IMG/VR virus record: IMGVR_UViG_3300031857_015429
Coordinates: 1-64,000 of that record
Source of the DNA: a virus
Strand: one strand, 5' to 3'
DNA length: 64,000 nucleotides
Positions 7,782-16,791 of this stretch are shown piece after piece (position 1 is the stretch's first letter; each line of letters begins with the position of its first letter). Under the pieces are notes generated by a model. The model saw only the letters and a program-made list of their open reading frames with translations. It made no database searches and was not told where the DNA came from. A program made the position numbers and the translations under genes.

Positions 7782-9551
7782 TTGGAAAATAACGAAATAA
7801 AAAGTAATTTTGAAGTTGTTGAAAGAAAGGCTCTTAATATATTGGAAGAATATCAAGGGTCAAATAACTTTTTGATAAATTTAAAGAATAAGTTCTTAAC
7901 GAATAAGAGCTTTGTTCCTACACGCTCACAATCAGATTATATTATAAACTATTCAGGTGTTAATCCTAAAGTCGCCAAAAAATGGGTTGACCTTGACCCT
8001 TATTTTGCTAAAAAAATATCTGATGAAAAACTATATACAACCATACCTGAAAAAATATGGGTTGAGAAATTATTGGTTGAGAAAGACAAGGCTTATCATA
8101 TTTGGGGTAAGGTGTTTGAATCTGAACAACTTCATGACTTTTGGTTACCTAAAAGTGCCATAATAAAAACTCACACCACTGAAAAAGTTGAGATTGATTA
8201 TTCTAAATACGAACATAGACCCCCATTATCACATCAGAAAGAATCTATTGAGAAATTGGTAGGTACTAAAAGATTTATCTTAGCGGATGATATGGGATTA
8301 GGTAAGACCACATCAACAATTATTGCCGCTTTAGAAACAGGAGCAAAAAGAGTTTTGATTATATGTCCTGCATCGTTAAAAATAAATTGGCAAAGAGAAA
8401 TTGCAAACTATACTGACAGAAGTGTTTATATTGCTGAAGGTAAAAACTTTTCATTAGAACATGATTTCCTGATAATTAATTATGATATACTAAAGAACTT
8501 CCACGAATTAAAATCAAAAGAAGAAACATTAATATCTCAATTTAATCCTGAACTAATCATCATTGATGAGGCTCACTACATTCAAAATGGTCAGGCTCAA
8601 AGGACCAAACTTGTAAATAATTTTGCATCAAAAACAAAATATCTTTGGTTGTTAACGGGAACACCAATGACATCACGACCAATGAATTATTATAATTTAT
8701 TAAACTTAATTGAAAGTCCCGTTGCTCAGAATTGGATGGCTTACGCAATTAGATATTGTCAGGGGTATCAATTTAATGCAGGTAAAAGAAAAGTATGGAA
8801 TACATCAGGAGCATCCAACTTAGAGGAATTAAGGGATAGAACATCAAGACAATTTTTAAGGAGATTAAAAACTGATGTGTTAGATTTACCTGACAAGATA
8901 ATCACACCAGTATATCTAAGACTCAAATCAAAAAACTACGAAGGTTTAATGGGTGAGTATTATAATTGGTATGAAAATAAAAAAGAAGAATCTTCATCAT
9001 TAACGATTCAATTTAGTAAGTTGATGAAGGTTAGACAAGTAATTGCCGAAGAAAAAATAAATACCACAATAGAATTAGCTCAAAGTATTATTGACCAAGA
9101 TAAAAAGGTCATCATATTTACAAACTTTACAGACACACTACAAAAAATTTATCAACACTTTGGTAAACAAGCGGTTTATTTAGATGGGTCATGTAGTAAA
9201 CCTCATCGCCAAAATGCCGTTGACCAATTCCAAGAGAACGATAAAATCAAAGTATTTGTTGGGAACCTTAAAGCCGCGGGTGTCGGAATTACTCTCACCG
9301 CTGGTGAGGCATGTATTATGAATGACTTATCATTTGTTCCATCAGACCACCAACAAGCAGAGGACCGAGCTTATAGATTCGGTCAAAAGAATAGTGTGTC
9401 AATTTATTATCCTATATTTGAAAACTCTATTGAGGGAGCAATATATGATATTTTATCAAATAAGAAAAATGTGATTGATACCGTAATGGGAGATAATATT
9501 GATAAGAGTGATGTTGTACAAGAAATAATGAATCGTATACATTCTAAGTGA
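7782..9551 (+). CDS. SNF2-family (superfamily 2) DNA helicase/translocase
   Basis: A 589-residue protein with a full SNF2/SF2 motor. The Q-like region RPPLSHQKESIEKL is near residue 147, Walker A DDMGLGKTT at 169-177 and the DEAH box IIDEAHYIQNG at 260-270. LTGTPMTSRP follows, then VIIFTNFTD in lobe 2, GVGITLTAGE, and the QAEDRAYRFGQ arginine-finger motif near 524. The N-terminal 140 residues are a separate region reminiscent of SMARCAL1-like accessory domains. It may act like T4 UvsW, remodelling forks or recombination intermediates. The start is TTG: an in-frame stop lies three codons upstream and no ATG occurs before the Walker A motif. It leads a plus-strand series with the SOD fusion. 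Confidence 0.9.
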   Translation: MENNEIKSNFEVVERKALNILEEYQGSNNFLINLKNKFLTNKSFVPTRSQSDYIINYSGVNPKVAKKWVDLDPYFAKKISDEKLYTTIPEKIWVEKLLVEKDKAYHIWGKVFESEQLHDFWLPKSAIIKTHTTEKVEIDYSKYEHRPPLSHQKESIEKLVGTKRFILADDMGLGKTTSTIIAALETGAKRVLIICPASLKINWQREIANYTDRSVYIAEGKNFSLEHDFLIINYDILKNFHELKSKEETLISQFNPELIIIDEAHYIQNGQAQRTKLVNNFASKTKYLWLLTGTPMTSRPMNYYNLLNLIESPVAQNWMAYAIRYCQGYQFNAGKRKVWNTSGASNLEELRDRTSRQFLRRLKTDVLDLPDKIITPVYLRLKSKNYEGLMGEYYNWYENKKEESSSLTIQFSKLMKVRQVIAEEKINTTIELAQSIIDQDKKVIIFTNFTDTLQKIYQHFGKQAVYLDGSCSKPHRQNAVDQFQENDKIKVFVGNLKAAGVGITLTAGEACIMNDLSFVPSDHQQAEDRAYRFGQKNSVSIYYPIFENSIEGAIYDILSNKKNVIDTVMGDNIDKSDVVQEIMNRIHSK

Positions 9552-9569
9552 TATTTTGAGGTTTCGGCT

Positions 9570-9581
9570 TATTTATAGTAA
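9570..9581 (+). promoter_or_regulatory. Late promoter-like box before the SOD-fusion gene
   Basis: Plus-strand TATTTATAGTAA, an exact consensus match. The core ends 17 nt before the ATG, giving this gene its own promoter despite following the helicase by only 42 nt. Confidence 0.6.
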
Positions 9582-9593
9582 TATATTAAGAAT

Positions 9594-11123
9594 ATGAAAT
9601 CGTTAGAAGAAAAAGCAAAATTGCTTACTGAAGATATTAAAAAACAATCCGCTAAAAGAACACTTATTAGTGAAGCGAAAAAAATTGGGATTGAGAAATT
9701 GCCGTACGCCTATTCAGCTTTAAAAAATTTCATTGATGCTGAAACAATGGATTTCCATTACAATAAACACTATAAAGGATATGTTAAAAAATTAAATGAC
9801 GCATTATCCAAAAAAGAATATGGTGATGTGGAACTTGAGGATATTATTAAGAAAATCAGTAAGTACAACAAAACAATTAGAAATAATGCTGGTGGAGCAT
9901 TTAATCACGCTTTGTTTTGGAAAATGTTATCACCTAAAGAACAACAATGTGATGGACCGATACTTAAAAAAATAAATCAGTCATTTGGCAGTTTTAAAGA
10001 ATTTAAATCTAAATTTGAGGATATATCTAAAAATAGATTTGGTTCAGGATGGGCTTGGTTAGTCTTAACTAAAAGAGGTACATTAAAAATCATTTCAACA
10101 CCAAACCAAGATAATCCATTGATGAATATTATTAAAAATGGAGGTTACCCTCTATTAGGTTTGGATTTATGGGAGCATGCATATTATTTAAAATACCAAA
10201 ATAAAAGAGATGAATATATCCGTAACTTTTGGAAATGTGTGAATTGGAAATTTGTTAACGAACTGTTGAAGATGAAAACTCAAACTAAAATTAATGAGAA
10301 TATTAAAATGAAATATATCATTACTGAGGGTGTTTCCGATAGGTGTAAGAGGTCCGATGTTGTTAAATACAAAGACATATTTAACACCAACAAGTATGTT
10401 AAAAAGATTTACCGATATGGGATTGAAAAAATATTATCAGATGTATTTCCTGACAACTACTATAAAAAAGATGAGTATGGTGTTGACCAAATGAATGGTA
10501 TCTATGATTTAGAAAAACCTGGTAGGTCTGTATTAAATAAAATTAATACAAACTACGAGGTGTTCTGTGTTTTAATAAATGACATTAACAAAGTATTAAC
10601 AAAATTAAACAGACCAACAATATCATTTGATGGTAAGTCAGTTAAACAACAAATAGACGAATCTAAAAAACTTATTGAGGTTGTTAATGAATTTAAATTT
10701 AGAATTTTTACAATTTCATCTCCGACATTTGAAAACATAATGGCAACATTAGGTAGTACCAACAAAATTGGTGATGCTACTGAAGAGATGGTTGTTACCA
10801 AACTTAAAGAAATCTATGGTGAAGATAATGTAGAAAAAGTGGGAGAACTTGGTAGTTTGGAAGATGCTGTCGGTGGAATTGATTGTAGAGTTAAAATTGA
10901 TAATAACATTTTCACTGCACAAGTAAAACCATATAAAACATTTGACCTATCAAATGGGGAATATACAATGAATGATACTGGTCAAATAAAACAATATACA
11001 ACTGATTGGTTAATTTTTGCAAGTACTAGTGGTAAAATTATGATTTTTGATAATAAAAATGTCAAAATAACTAATGGTAAATATGTTATACCTGACAATA
11101 ACTTAATAAAGGATATTTATTAA
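9594..11123 (+). CDS. Fe/Mn superoxide dismutase fused to a possible PD-(D/E)XK nuclease-like domain
   Basis: Residues about 35-228 are a complete Fe/Mn superoxide dismutase. The metal ligands are all present: H55 (in MDFHYNKHY), H105 (NHALFW), D191 and H195 (GLDLWEHAYY). Gly at 101 and Gln at 172 (STPNQDNPL) are the second-shell residues usual in Mn-type enzymes. The other half (about 239-509) is unrelated to SOD. It begins with an internal MKYIITEG that resembles the start of the next gene. Near the end it holds GDATEEMVVTKLKEIYG, GGID (D430) and AQVK (Q443, K445), a spacing like restriction-type PD-(D/E)XK domains with the E-to-Q variant. The SOD call is strong; the nuclease call is tentative. 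The next gene starts 2 nt downstream. Confidence 0.85.
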   Translation: MKSLEEKAKLLTEDIKKQSAKRTLISEAKKIGIEKLPYAYSALKNFIDAETMDFHYNKHYKGYVKKLNDALSKKEYGDVELEDIIKKISKYNKTIRNNAGGAFNHALFWKMLSPKEQQCDGPILKKINQSFGSFKEFKSKFEDISKNRFGSGWAWLVLTKRGTLKIISTPNQDNPLMNIIKNGGYPLLGLDLWEHAYYLKYQNKRDEYIRNFWKCVNWKFVNELLKMKTQTKINENIKMKYIITEGVSDRCKRSDVVKYKDIFNTNKYVKKIYRYGIEKILSDVFPDNYYKKDEYGVDQMNGIYDLEKPGRSVLNKINTNYEVFCVLINDINKVLTKLNRPTISFDGKSVKQQIDESKKLIEVVNEFKFRIFTISSPTFENIMATLGSTNKIGDATEEMVVTKLKEIYGEDNVEKVGELGSLEDAVGGIDCRVKIDNNIFTAQVKPYKTFDLSNGEYTMNDTGQIKQYTTDWLIFASTSGKIMIFDNKNVKITNGKYVIPDNNLIKDIY

Positions 11124-11124
11124 T

Positions 11125-12285
11125 ATGAAATTCATAATGTCTGAAAGTCAGTACAACCGTATTTTTGAATCTGATGGTGAAGTCGTAACAAATGCGGACA
11201 CCCGTGATTATTTATCTAAACTATGTAAAACGTCAAGAAACATTAACAGTCCATCGTGTAGATTAAAATCATTGAGGGATACTTTAGACGACAAACTTAA
11301 AAAATCATTAAATGATTCTATAAGGTCAATACACAAATTTTTTGGTCATAAAAATGTTGGGTTACTACCTAAGATTTTAGAGTTATCATTACAATATGAA
11401 GATAGAACTATTAGCATACTAAAAACCATTGCAAAATTTATAGATGGTAATGAAGTGGAAAATGTACCTTTAAAAAGAAAACTTAAACAAATAAGTAGAG
11501 AGGGTATTATACCTGATGATTTAGAGGAAATACTTAAAAATGTTCGTCAGACCGAATATACCCAATACGAAAACAGTTTTGTTGGTGAATATTTTGACCC
11601 TAAACGAACTGGGTTAAGTTTAAATTATAAATGTGGTGAAGAAAGTACCGATAAATTTATTGATATTATAGATAAACTTAAACAAACTTCCGATGAGAAT
11701 GAATTCACCGAACTACTAGAAGATATTAAATCTTGTATAGTTGAATCTTTAGAATCATCTAACCCAACTAAAATTGATGTTGTTTCTAAAAAACCTTTAT
11801 ATGTTATTGATGATAATGGTAATGAAGAAATCCTTTTTAGTGCGGGGTCAAAGTTTGAGATAAAAATGATGGATACTAACATTGATAGTTATTTGTCCGA
11901 ATTCTTTTCTATTTTTAAACAAAGCGATTTATCATCTTTTAAACCAACTCATTTAGGAATATATAACCACACCATAGACGCTATATTCAAGTGGGTTGAA
12001 AAGTTACCAATTGCTGAAACTTTCCTTGATAACTTGTCAGGTAATATGGACGGTTTAATATATGATGATTATACTATTATACCGTCAAAATACATTCAAT
12101 TCTATTGGTCTAATTTAGGTCAAAGAGGGTGTAATGAAAAAAGATTATCAATTAGATTTAGAATTAATCCTGACCTTAGAGGTACCTCAATCCCCGCTTA
12201 TGTATTTGACAGAGAATCTGATGTTTTAAAAAAAATTATTTTAAACATCCCTAAAAAAGATACCGACAAAATAATTTGTAGATAA
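11125..12285 (+). CDS. Unknown protein with a SESQY-type N-terminal tag
   Basis: I do not recognise this 386-residue protein. It begins MKFIMSESQYNRIFESDGE, an N-terminal style (short hydrophobic strand, then ESQY and an amphipathic helix) that also resembles the internal start of the second domain of the preceding SOD fusion. The middle is helical and charged. The C-terminal part has aromatic-rich strands (YIQFYWSNLGQRGCNEKRL, then FRINPDLRG). Separated from the SOD fusion by 2 nt, it is almost certainly co-transcribed with it and may be its partner. No catalytic motif was found. Confidence 0.7.
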   Translation: MKFIMSESQYNRIFESDGEVVTNADTRDYLSKLCKTSRNINSPSCRLKSLRDTLDDKLKKSLNDSIRSIHKFFGHKNVGLLPKILELSLQYEDRTISILKTIAKFIDGNEVENVPLKRKLKQISREGIIPDDLEEILKNVRQTEYTQYENSFVGEYFDPKRTGLSLNYKCGEESTDKFIDIIDKLKQTSDENEFTELLEDIKSCIVESLESSNPTKIDVVSKKPLYVIDDNGNEEILFSAGSKFEIKMMDTNIDSYLSEFFSIFKQSDLSSFKPTHLGIYNHTIDAIFKWVEKLPIAETFLDNLSGNMDGLIYDDYTIIPSKYIQFYWSNLGQRGCNEKRLSIRFRINPDLRGTSIPAYVFDRESDVLKKIILNIPKKDTDKIICR

Positions 12286-12301
12286 AAGAGTATCGTCTAG
12301 A

Positions 12302-12313
12302 TATTTATATATA
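12302..12313 (+). promoter_or_regulatory. Late promoter-like box before the gp13-like neck gene
   Basis: Plus-strand TATTTATATATA. The core ends 16 nt before the ATG. Confidence 0.55.
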
Positions 12314-12324
12314 AAAAAATATAT

Positions 12325-13446
12325 ATGTCAGTTATCCCAGAACCAGAAAGAAGTTCCCTATACAAAAAAGTTAGACATTTGTTGGGAGCCCCATTACGTT
12401 CAGTTGAATTAGAGGACGAACAAATGGACACATTATTAGAGTTCTCTATAGGGGAATACTCACAATATGTTCAAGATTGGCTAATTGAATCTCAATGGAC
12501 TTCATTATATAATCTTAATTTAGATACTCAATCTTTATCCCGAGCATTTATTACTAAGAGTTTGGATTATGAAACGAGGTACACATACGCTTATTCTAAA
12601 ATAGTTGGATTACAAGCTGGTGGTGATTGGGAATTAAAAAAAGACTACATTCAGTTACAAGCGAATCAACAAATGTATGAAATTCCCGCTAATAGGGAAA
12701 TCAATGAACTACTATGGTTTACACCTTCAGAATTAAATAATTTACTATTTGACCCTTGGACATTTGGAGCCCTTGGTGGAGCTGGACTTGGTGGACCTGC
12801 GGGTTATTCACAAATGGGTTATTCGGGTTCATATTTTATGATGCCAGCATTTGATATGTTATTGAGAATGCAAGAAATTAATATACAAAGAAGAATTATC
12901 GCTGGTGACCTAACTTACACTATTACGGCATTACCTGATGGTAAAAAGTCAATTAATTTAATGAATACTCCAGGTGGTAAATTTGACTTCGGTAACGCAA
13001 CATTAATGAGAGGTAAAGTGTGGTATCATTATTATGACACAACACAAGGTGGTAGAGATAAATGTCTTAAAGATAATCCTGATATTATCAAATTACCTTC
13101 AGATGTCCCTTTTGAAAACATGAGTTGGACTGAACTTAATAACCCTGCACAACAATGGGTTAGACGTTGGTTTATTGCATATTGTAAAGAAACACTTTCA
13201 AGAGTAAGAGGTAAATATAGCGGTAACTTAAAAACACCCGATTCTGAATTAACAATGGATTATCAATCATTGTCAACTGAAGCCAAAGATGAAAAAACAA
13301 AGTTAATTGAGGAATTAATTGGGGCCGAAGGAAGACTAACAAGATTGAAACCTGAAAAGGTTATGGAACGTGAGGCATTATTAGCTGAGAACTTAAATAA
13401 ACAATTAAAGTTCAGAGCAATGCCAAGACAAATATATGTGATATAA
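12325..13446 (+). CDS. Neck / head-completion protein, gp13-like
   Basis: A 373-residue protein. The N-terminal pattern (KKVRHLLGAPLRSVELEDEQ, then DTLLEFSIGEYSQYVQDW) is a helical block typical of gp13-type and related head-tail adaptor proteins. QQWVRRWFIAYCKETLSRV near 275, followed by RGKYSG, resembles the long helix of gp13 relatives in marine T4-like phages. A Gly-rich loop (about 150-170) is unusual. T4 gp13 (309 aa) joins portal and gp14. It is on the opposite strand from the gp14- and gp15-like genes, so the neck genes are split between two operons. It has its own late-type box. Moderate confidence. Confidence 0.6.
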   Translation: MSVIPEPERSSLYKKVRHLLGAPLRSVELEDEQMDTLLEFSIGEYSQYVQDWLIESQWTSLYNLNLDTQSLSRAFITKSLDYETRYTYAYSKIVGLQAGGDWELKKDYIQLQANQQMYEIPANREINELLWFTPSELNNLLFDPWTFGALGGAGLGGPAGYSQMGYSGSYFMMPAFDMLLRMQEINIQRRIIAGDLTYTITALPDGKKSINLMNTPGGKFDFGNATLMRGKVWYHYYDTTQGGRDKCLKDNPDIIKLPSDVPFENMSWTELNNPAQQWVRRWFIAYCKETLSRVRGKYSGNLKTPDSELTMDYQSLSTEAKDEKTKLIEELIGAEGRLTRLKPEKVMEREALLAENLNKQLKFRAMPRQIYVI

Positions 13447-13447
13447 A

Positions 13448-13807
13448 ATGAAAACGTTAATAAATAAAAAAAGAATTGGTGATAAATTTTATATGACCGA
13501 AACAGTTATTGATGATAGGTCACCTAAAAATAATGAAATTAAAGTTATTTCAAACACTGATTATAGAACCAAAGGAGAAAGTATTTTGGTTGTTAGAGAG
13601 GTTAACTCATCAAGAGTTATGTTGGATTCATCTACAACTAAACATATAAAGATAAAAGCATTAACAAAAGTTTTTATAATACCCATGATTGGTAAAATTG
13701 ATGAAGAATATGATGAAATTTTTATTGATAAAGGGGCATGTGTTGAGTTATTATCAATCAATAACATATGGTATATATTATCTAGTGATGGGTTAAAACA
13801 AGAATAA
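13448..13807 (+). CDS. Small beta-rich protein of unknown function
   Basis: A 119-residue protein predicted by eye to be mostly short beta strands. Its middle (LDSSTTKHIKIKALTKVFII) and end (CVELLSINNIWYILSSDG) have the look of a small receptor or surface-binding fold, such as the C-terminal domains seen in phage decoration proteins. It begins 1 nt after the gp13-like stop codon and is followed by a bidirectional terminator, so it is the last gene of the late unit. I do not recognise the family. Confidence 0.65.
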   Translation: MKTLINKKRIGDKFYMTETVIDDRSPKNNEIKVISNTDYRTKGESILVVREVNSSRVMLDSSTTKHIKIKALTKVFIIPMIGKIDEEYDEIFIDKGACVELLSINNIWYILSSDGLKQE

Positions 13808-13810
13808 AAT

Positions 13811-13833
13811 AAAAGGGACTTTTGGTCCCTTTT
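13811..13833. terminator. Bidirectional terminator between convergent genes
   Basis: A perfect 9-bp stem AAAAGGGAC/GTCCCTTTT with a 5-nt loop and T runs on both strands separates the plus-strand neck unit from the minus-strand polymerase gene. Confidence 0.85.
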
Positions 13834-13836
13834 TTA

Positions 13837-16647
13837 TTATACATACTCTTCGTACCCTTCACTAGCTAACTCGTAGATATAATCAGGCTGAATTCCTACC
13901 TTACCCCAAAATTCCATTTCTTGTTCAGTTATTGTTAACAAATCCTCAATGGTATCTTGGTCTTGTTCATTAAATGGTTTACCATTAATTAATTCACATT
14001 GTTCAGTTGTAAAGAAACCTCTATCTTCTGGGTCAGTAACTAATAACCCATCTCTAACCTCATCTTTAAAGACAATAAGTAAGGGTTCTATTCGTTTGTT
14101 GAATGTCGCAATCGCTCTTGGTACATTATACTCACCTGTCATATTTGGGTCCGATTCAATATCAGAACTTTCTAACATATAACAATTAATCTGTATCATA
14201 GCATCCATTGTCTCTAAAAGTTCTTTACCTGTTTGGTTACGGTATATGTCTTTGTGAGCGTCTTTCCATCCCGTTTTTGGTTTACCCACTTTTTGGACAT
14301 CCCCTTGAGAAGCCTTTGTACCATTATTTACATAATAAATAACATCACCAAGATTCACATTTAATTTATGTTGAATCGCCAACTCCATATGTGCCATGCG
14401 TGACATAGCACCGCCTGACTTAGTTTTTTGGTTTGCTCTTTTATTATAATCATCCAAACTCAATTTAACTTTAGCTCGTTGAGCGATTTTCATAAGTGGA
14501 ATCTCCTGATTAAATATTTTAGTCAGGTATTCATAATACCACTCAACAAAACCTTTACCATCACCCTCAAGTAAAAGTCTAACCGCTTTATCCAAATACT
14601 CCTCAATATAAAGAGGTAGTTTCTTAGATTTAATTGTGTTACCTGTTAATTTAATTTTACCCTTATGTTCTAAGGTTGCATAATTCTTTCTTGCCAAGTT
14701 GATACAAGATTTCCAGGTACCGTCACAGTCAAGTCCCATTGCACCTCTCATAAACAAATCATTAAACTCAGCAACATCAGCATCGTAACCTGTATATTCT
14801 TTACCCTCTTTAACTAACCAATTTAGTCCTTTACCAATATACTTTCTATCATCAACACCACCTTCAGGTAATGAGAAGTTCATACCATCCGTATCACACA
14901 CTAGTGGGGTGTAACCTCGTTTCATAAAGAATCTTAACATCTGACGAAGATATTGTCTTCCCGTACAAGTAATCTGTTCACCTTTGTGCATGTCACCCCA
15001 AGCAAATACTTGTGGAGCGGATAACGCACCGAATAGGGAGTTGATAAAGATTTTAATCGGTAATTGTTTTCGGTCAAACTTAAGTGAGGTTTTCTTATCC
15101 TTACTTTCCCACTCCTTAGCCAAGTTTTTATACATAATACGAGAGTTACGGAAGTAAGCTAACATTCCTTTCATCGCCCCCATAACGTCACATTCAGGGA
15201 ACACATCATGAACCAACTGAATAGATGGATATAGTGAAGAGTAGTCAAGTTTTAATACATCCTTAGAATAACCTGTTTTTAATAATCGTGATAAACCACC
15301 AACAAACGCACCTTTTTCTTGTTTTTGGGGGATTGCTAATTTGTGTTTGTATGACCACGCTAACATAATCATTTTCCATAAAGTTGCGGTACCCATTGTT
15401 GAAACTCGTTCATATGTTGTTGGTACTAAGGATGCTAATAGAAACGTTCCTTGGTTAAATTCCTCATCCACCAATAACGTTTCCTCAAGGTCATCGTCAA
15501 GATAACGCTCAACTAAATCATCACCTGTTGTTTTAATATAAACCTTATTATACTTTTCACAGATAGCATCAACCTTTGGGTCAACACCAACTTTTCTATA
15601 GTTACCATTCTCAATGTTTAACCAAAACTCTTCTTTCTTAGCATAGAATGGACCGATATCTAAGTGGTCAATATATACACGGTCTTTAGCCTCAGCATCA
15701 ATATACTTGGTAATATACTTCAAACCTGCGGACTTAATACTTGAGTTAATTGCTTGTGCTCTACGAACCGCGTGAATGATATCAACAACATTATAACCCC
15801 ACATACCAACTTGGTTATATCTTTCCACCTCATTTGCTAATTTTAAAAGGTTTTCAGACTGTTTTATGGTTGCTTTAGGGTTTAGGGTATGACAAATTTT
15901 TTTAATGTCTATATTCAACATTTTACATCTTTCAAATATCCAATACCAGTCAAAGTTTGCGGAGTTGTACCCACCGATAATAGTTGGTTTAACCTCATCA
16001 ATTATTCTAAAGAACTCAACTAAACCTCTACGTTCTTCATCTTCGTTTGAACATTCAATAACTCTTTGTAATCCTTTATTTGTTTTAACCCCAATCATGA
16101 AAATACGACCGTCTTTTGGTTCTAAAGAGGTCGTCTCAAGGTCAAATACAAACCTCGTGATATCATTATATTCGTCAAACCCTTTGAATAATCTTTTTTC
16201 TTTTGAGATGAGGTATTGTTCAACAGGGGGTAATACAGATATTCTATCTTTGGTTCTTTCACCCCATGGGTCAACACCACCATCACGAAAAAACTGAATT
16301 AAGGAACGGTATCCTTTTAATGATTTAACCATAAATTTTAAACCATTTTCTAATTGTTCATTAGATGTACCATCCTCATGAGTTGTTCTTAACTTCTCAA
16401 TCATAATACCATGTTTGGACATACCTTCTTTTTGAAGAGCCTTAGATGATTGATAGAAATTTAAACCACGTAAATCACCAACCCACGCAAATGCAGTGAA
16501 TGTGTCTTTTTGGATTAACTTACCTTTAATGGGGTCTTCTTTGATTTTGTAGATGGAGTCCGACACATAATCGTACTCAATAGCAACTATAAATTGCTCG
16601 GGGTCATTACCTTCTAGGAAGGTTTTGATTTCTTCTTCGTTTATCAT
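13837..16647 (-). CDS. gp43: Family B DNA polymerase, gp43-like
   Basis: A 936-residue replicative polymerase, slightly longer than T4 gp43 (898). The 3'-5' exonuclease motif I is FDLETTSLEP (D169, E171), with GGYNSANFDWYW for motif II. Polymerase motif A is LKLDYSSLYPSIQL (about 465-478), motif B includes RKQLPIKIFINSLFGALSA, and motif C is VCDTDGMNFSL near 582, with DTDG in place of the more usual DTDS. The KGKIKLTGNTIKSKKLP block corresponds to the primer-binding region. It is a single-gene minus unit between a bidirectional terminator and a short upstream region that lacks the late TATTTAT box, consistent with early or middle expression. Confidence 0.97.
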   Translation of the reverse strand: MINEEEIKTFLEGNDPEQFIVAIEYDYVSDSIYKIKEDPIKGKLIQKDTFTAFAWVGDLRGLNFYQSSKALQKEGMSKHGIMIEKLRTTHEDGTSNEQLENGLKFMVKSLKGYRSLIQFFRDGGVDPWGERTKDRISVLPPVEQYLISKEKRLFKGFDEYNDITRFVFDLETTSLEPKDGRIFMIGVKTNKGLQRVIECSNEDEERRGLVEFFRIIDEVKPTIIGGYNSANFDWYWIFERCKMLNIDIKKICHTLNPKATIKQSENLLKLANEVERYNQVGMWGYNVVDIIHAVRRAQAINSSIKSAGLKYITKYIDAEAKDRVYIDHLDIGPFYAKKEEFWLNIENGNYRKVGVDPKVDAICEKYNKVYIKTTGDDLVERYLDDDLEETLLVDEEFNQGTFLLASLVPTTYERVSTMGTATLWKMIMLAWSYKHKLAIPQKQEKGAFVGGLSRLLKTGYSKDVLKLDYSSLYPSIQLVHDVFPECDVMGAMKGMLAYFRNSRIMYKNLAKEWESKDKKTSLKFDRKQLPIKIFINSLFGALSAPQVFAWGDMHKGEQITCTGRQYLRQMLRFFMKRGYTPLVCDTDGMNFSLPEGGVDDRKYIGKGLNWLVKEGKEYTGYDADVAEFNDLFMRGAMGLDCDGTWKSCINLARKNYATLEHKGKIKLTGNTIKSKKLPLYIEEYLDKAVRLLLEGDGKGFVEWYYEYLTKIFNQEIPLMKIAQRAKVKLSLDDYNKRANQKTKSGGAMSRMAHMELAIQHKLNVNLGDVIYYVNNGTKASQGDVQKVGKPKTGWKDAHKDIYRNQTGKELLETMDAMIQINCYMLESSDIESDPNMTGEYNVPRAIATFNKRIEPLLIVFKDEVRDGLLVTDPEDRGFFTTEQCELINGKPFNEQDQDTIEDLLTITEQEMEFWGKVGIQPDYIYELASEGYEEYV

Positions 16648-16741
16648 ACACTTATAGTTTTAAATGGTTCATTTGCTGCCGTTACAAACGACATTTACCT
16701 TACATCAATAAGTATATTAGTAAATTTGTTTTTTGTCAAAT

Positions 16742-16776
16742 AAAAAAAGAGGGTTTTTGTGACCCCCTTTTTTTTT
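16742..16776 (-). terminator. Terminator after the beta-helix fibre gene
   Basis: On the minus strand AAAAAGGGGGT pairs with ACCCTCTTTTT (one G-T wobble) across a 7-nt loop and is followed by more T. It separates the fibre cluster from the polymerase gene. Confidence 0.75.
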
Positions 16777-16791
16777 ATCTTAAAAAATAAT

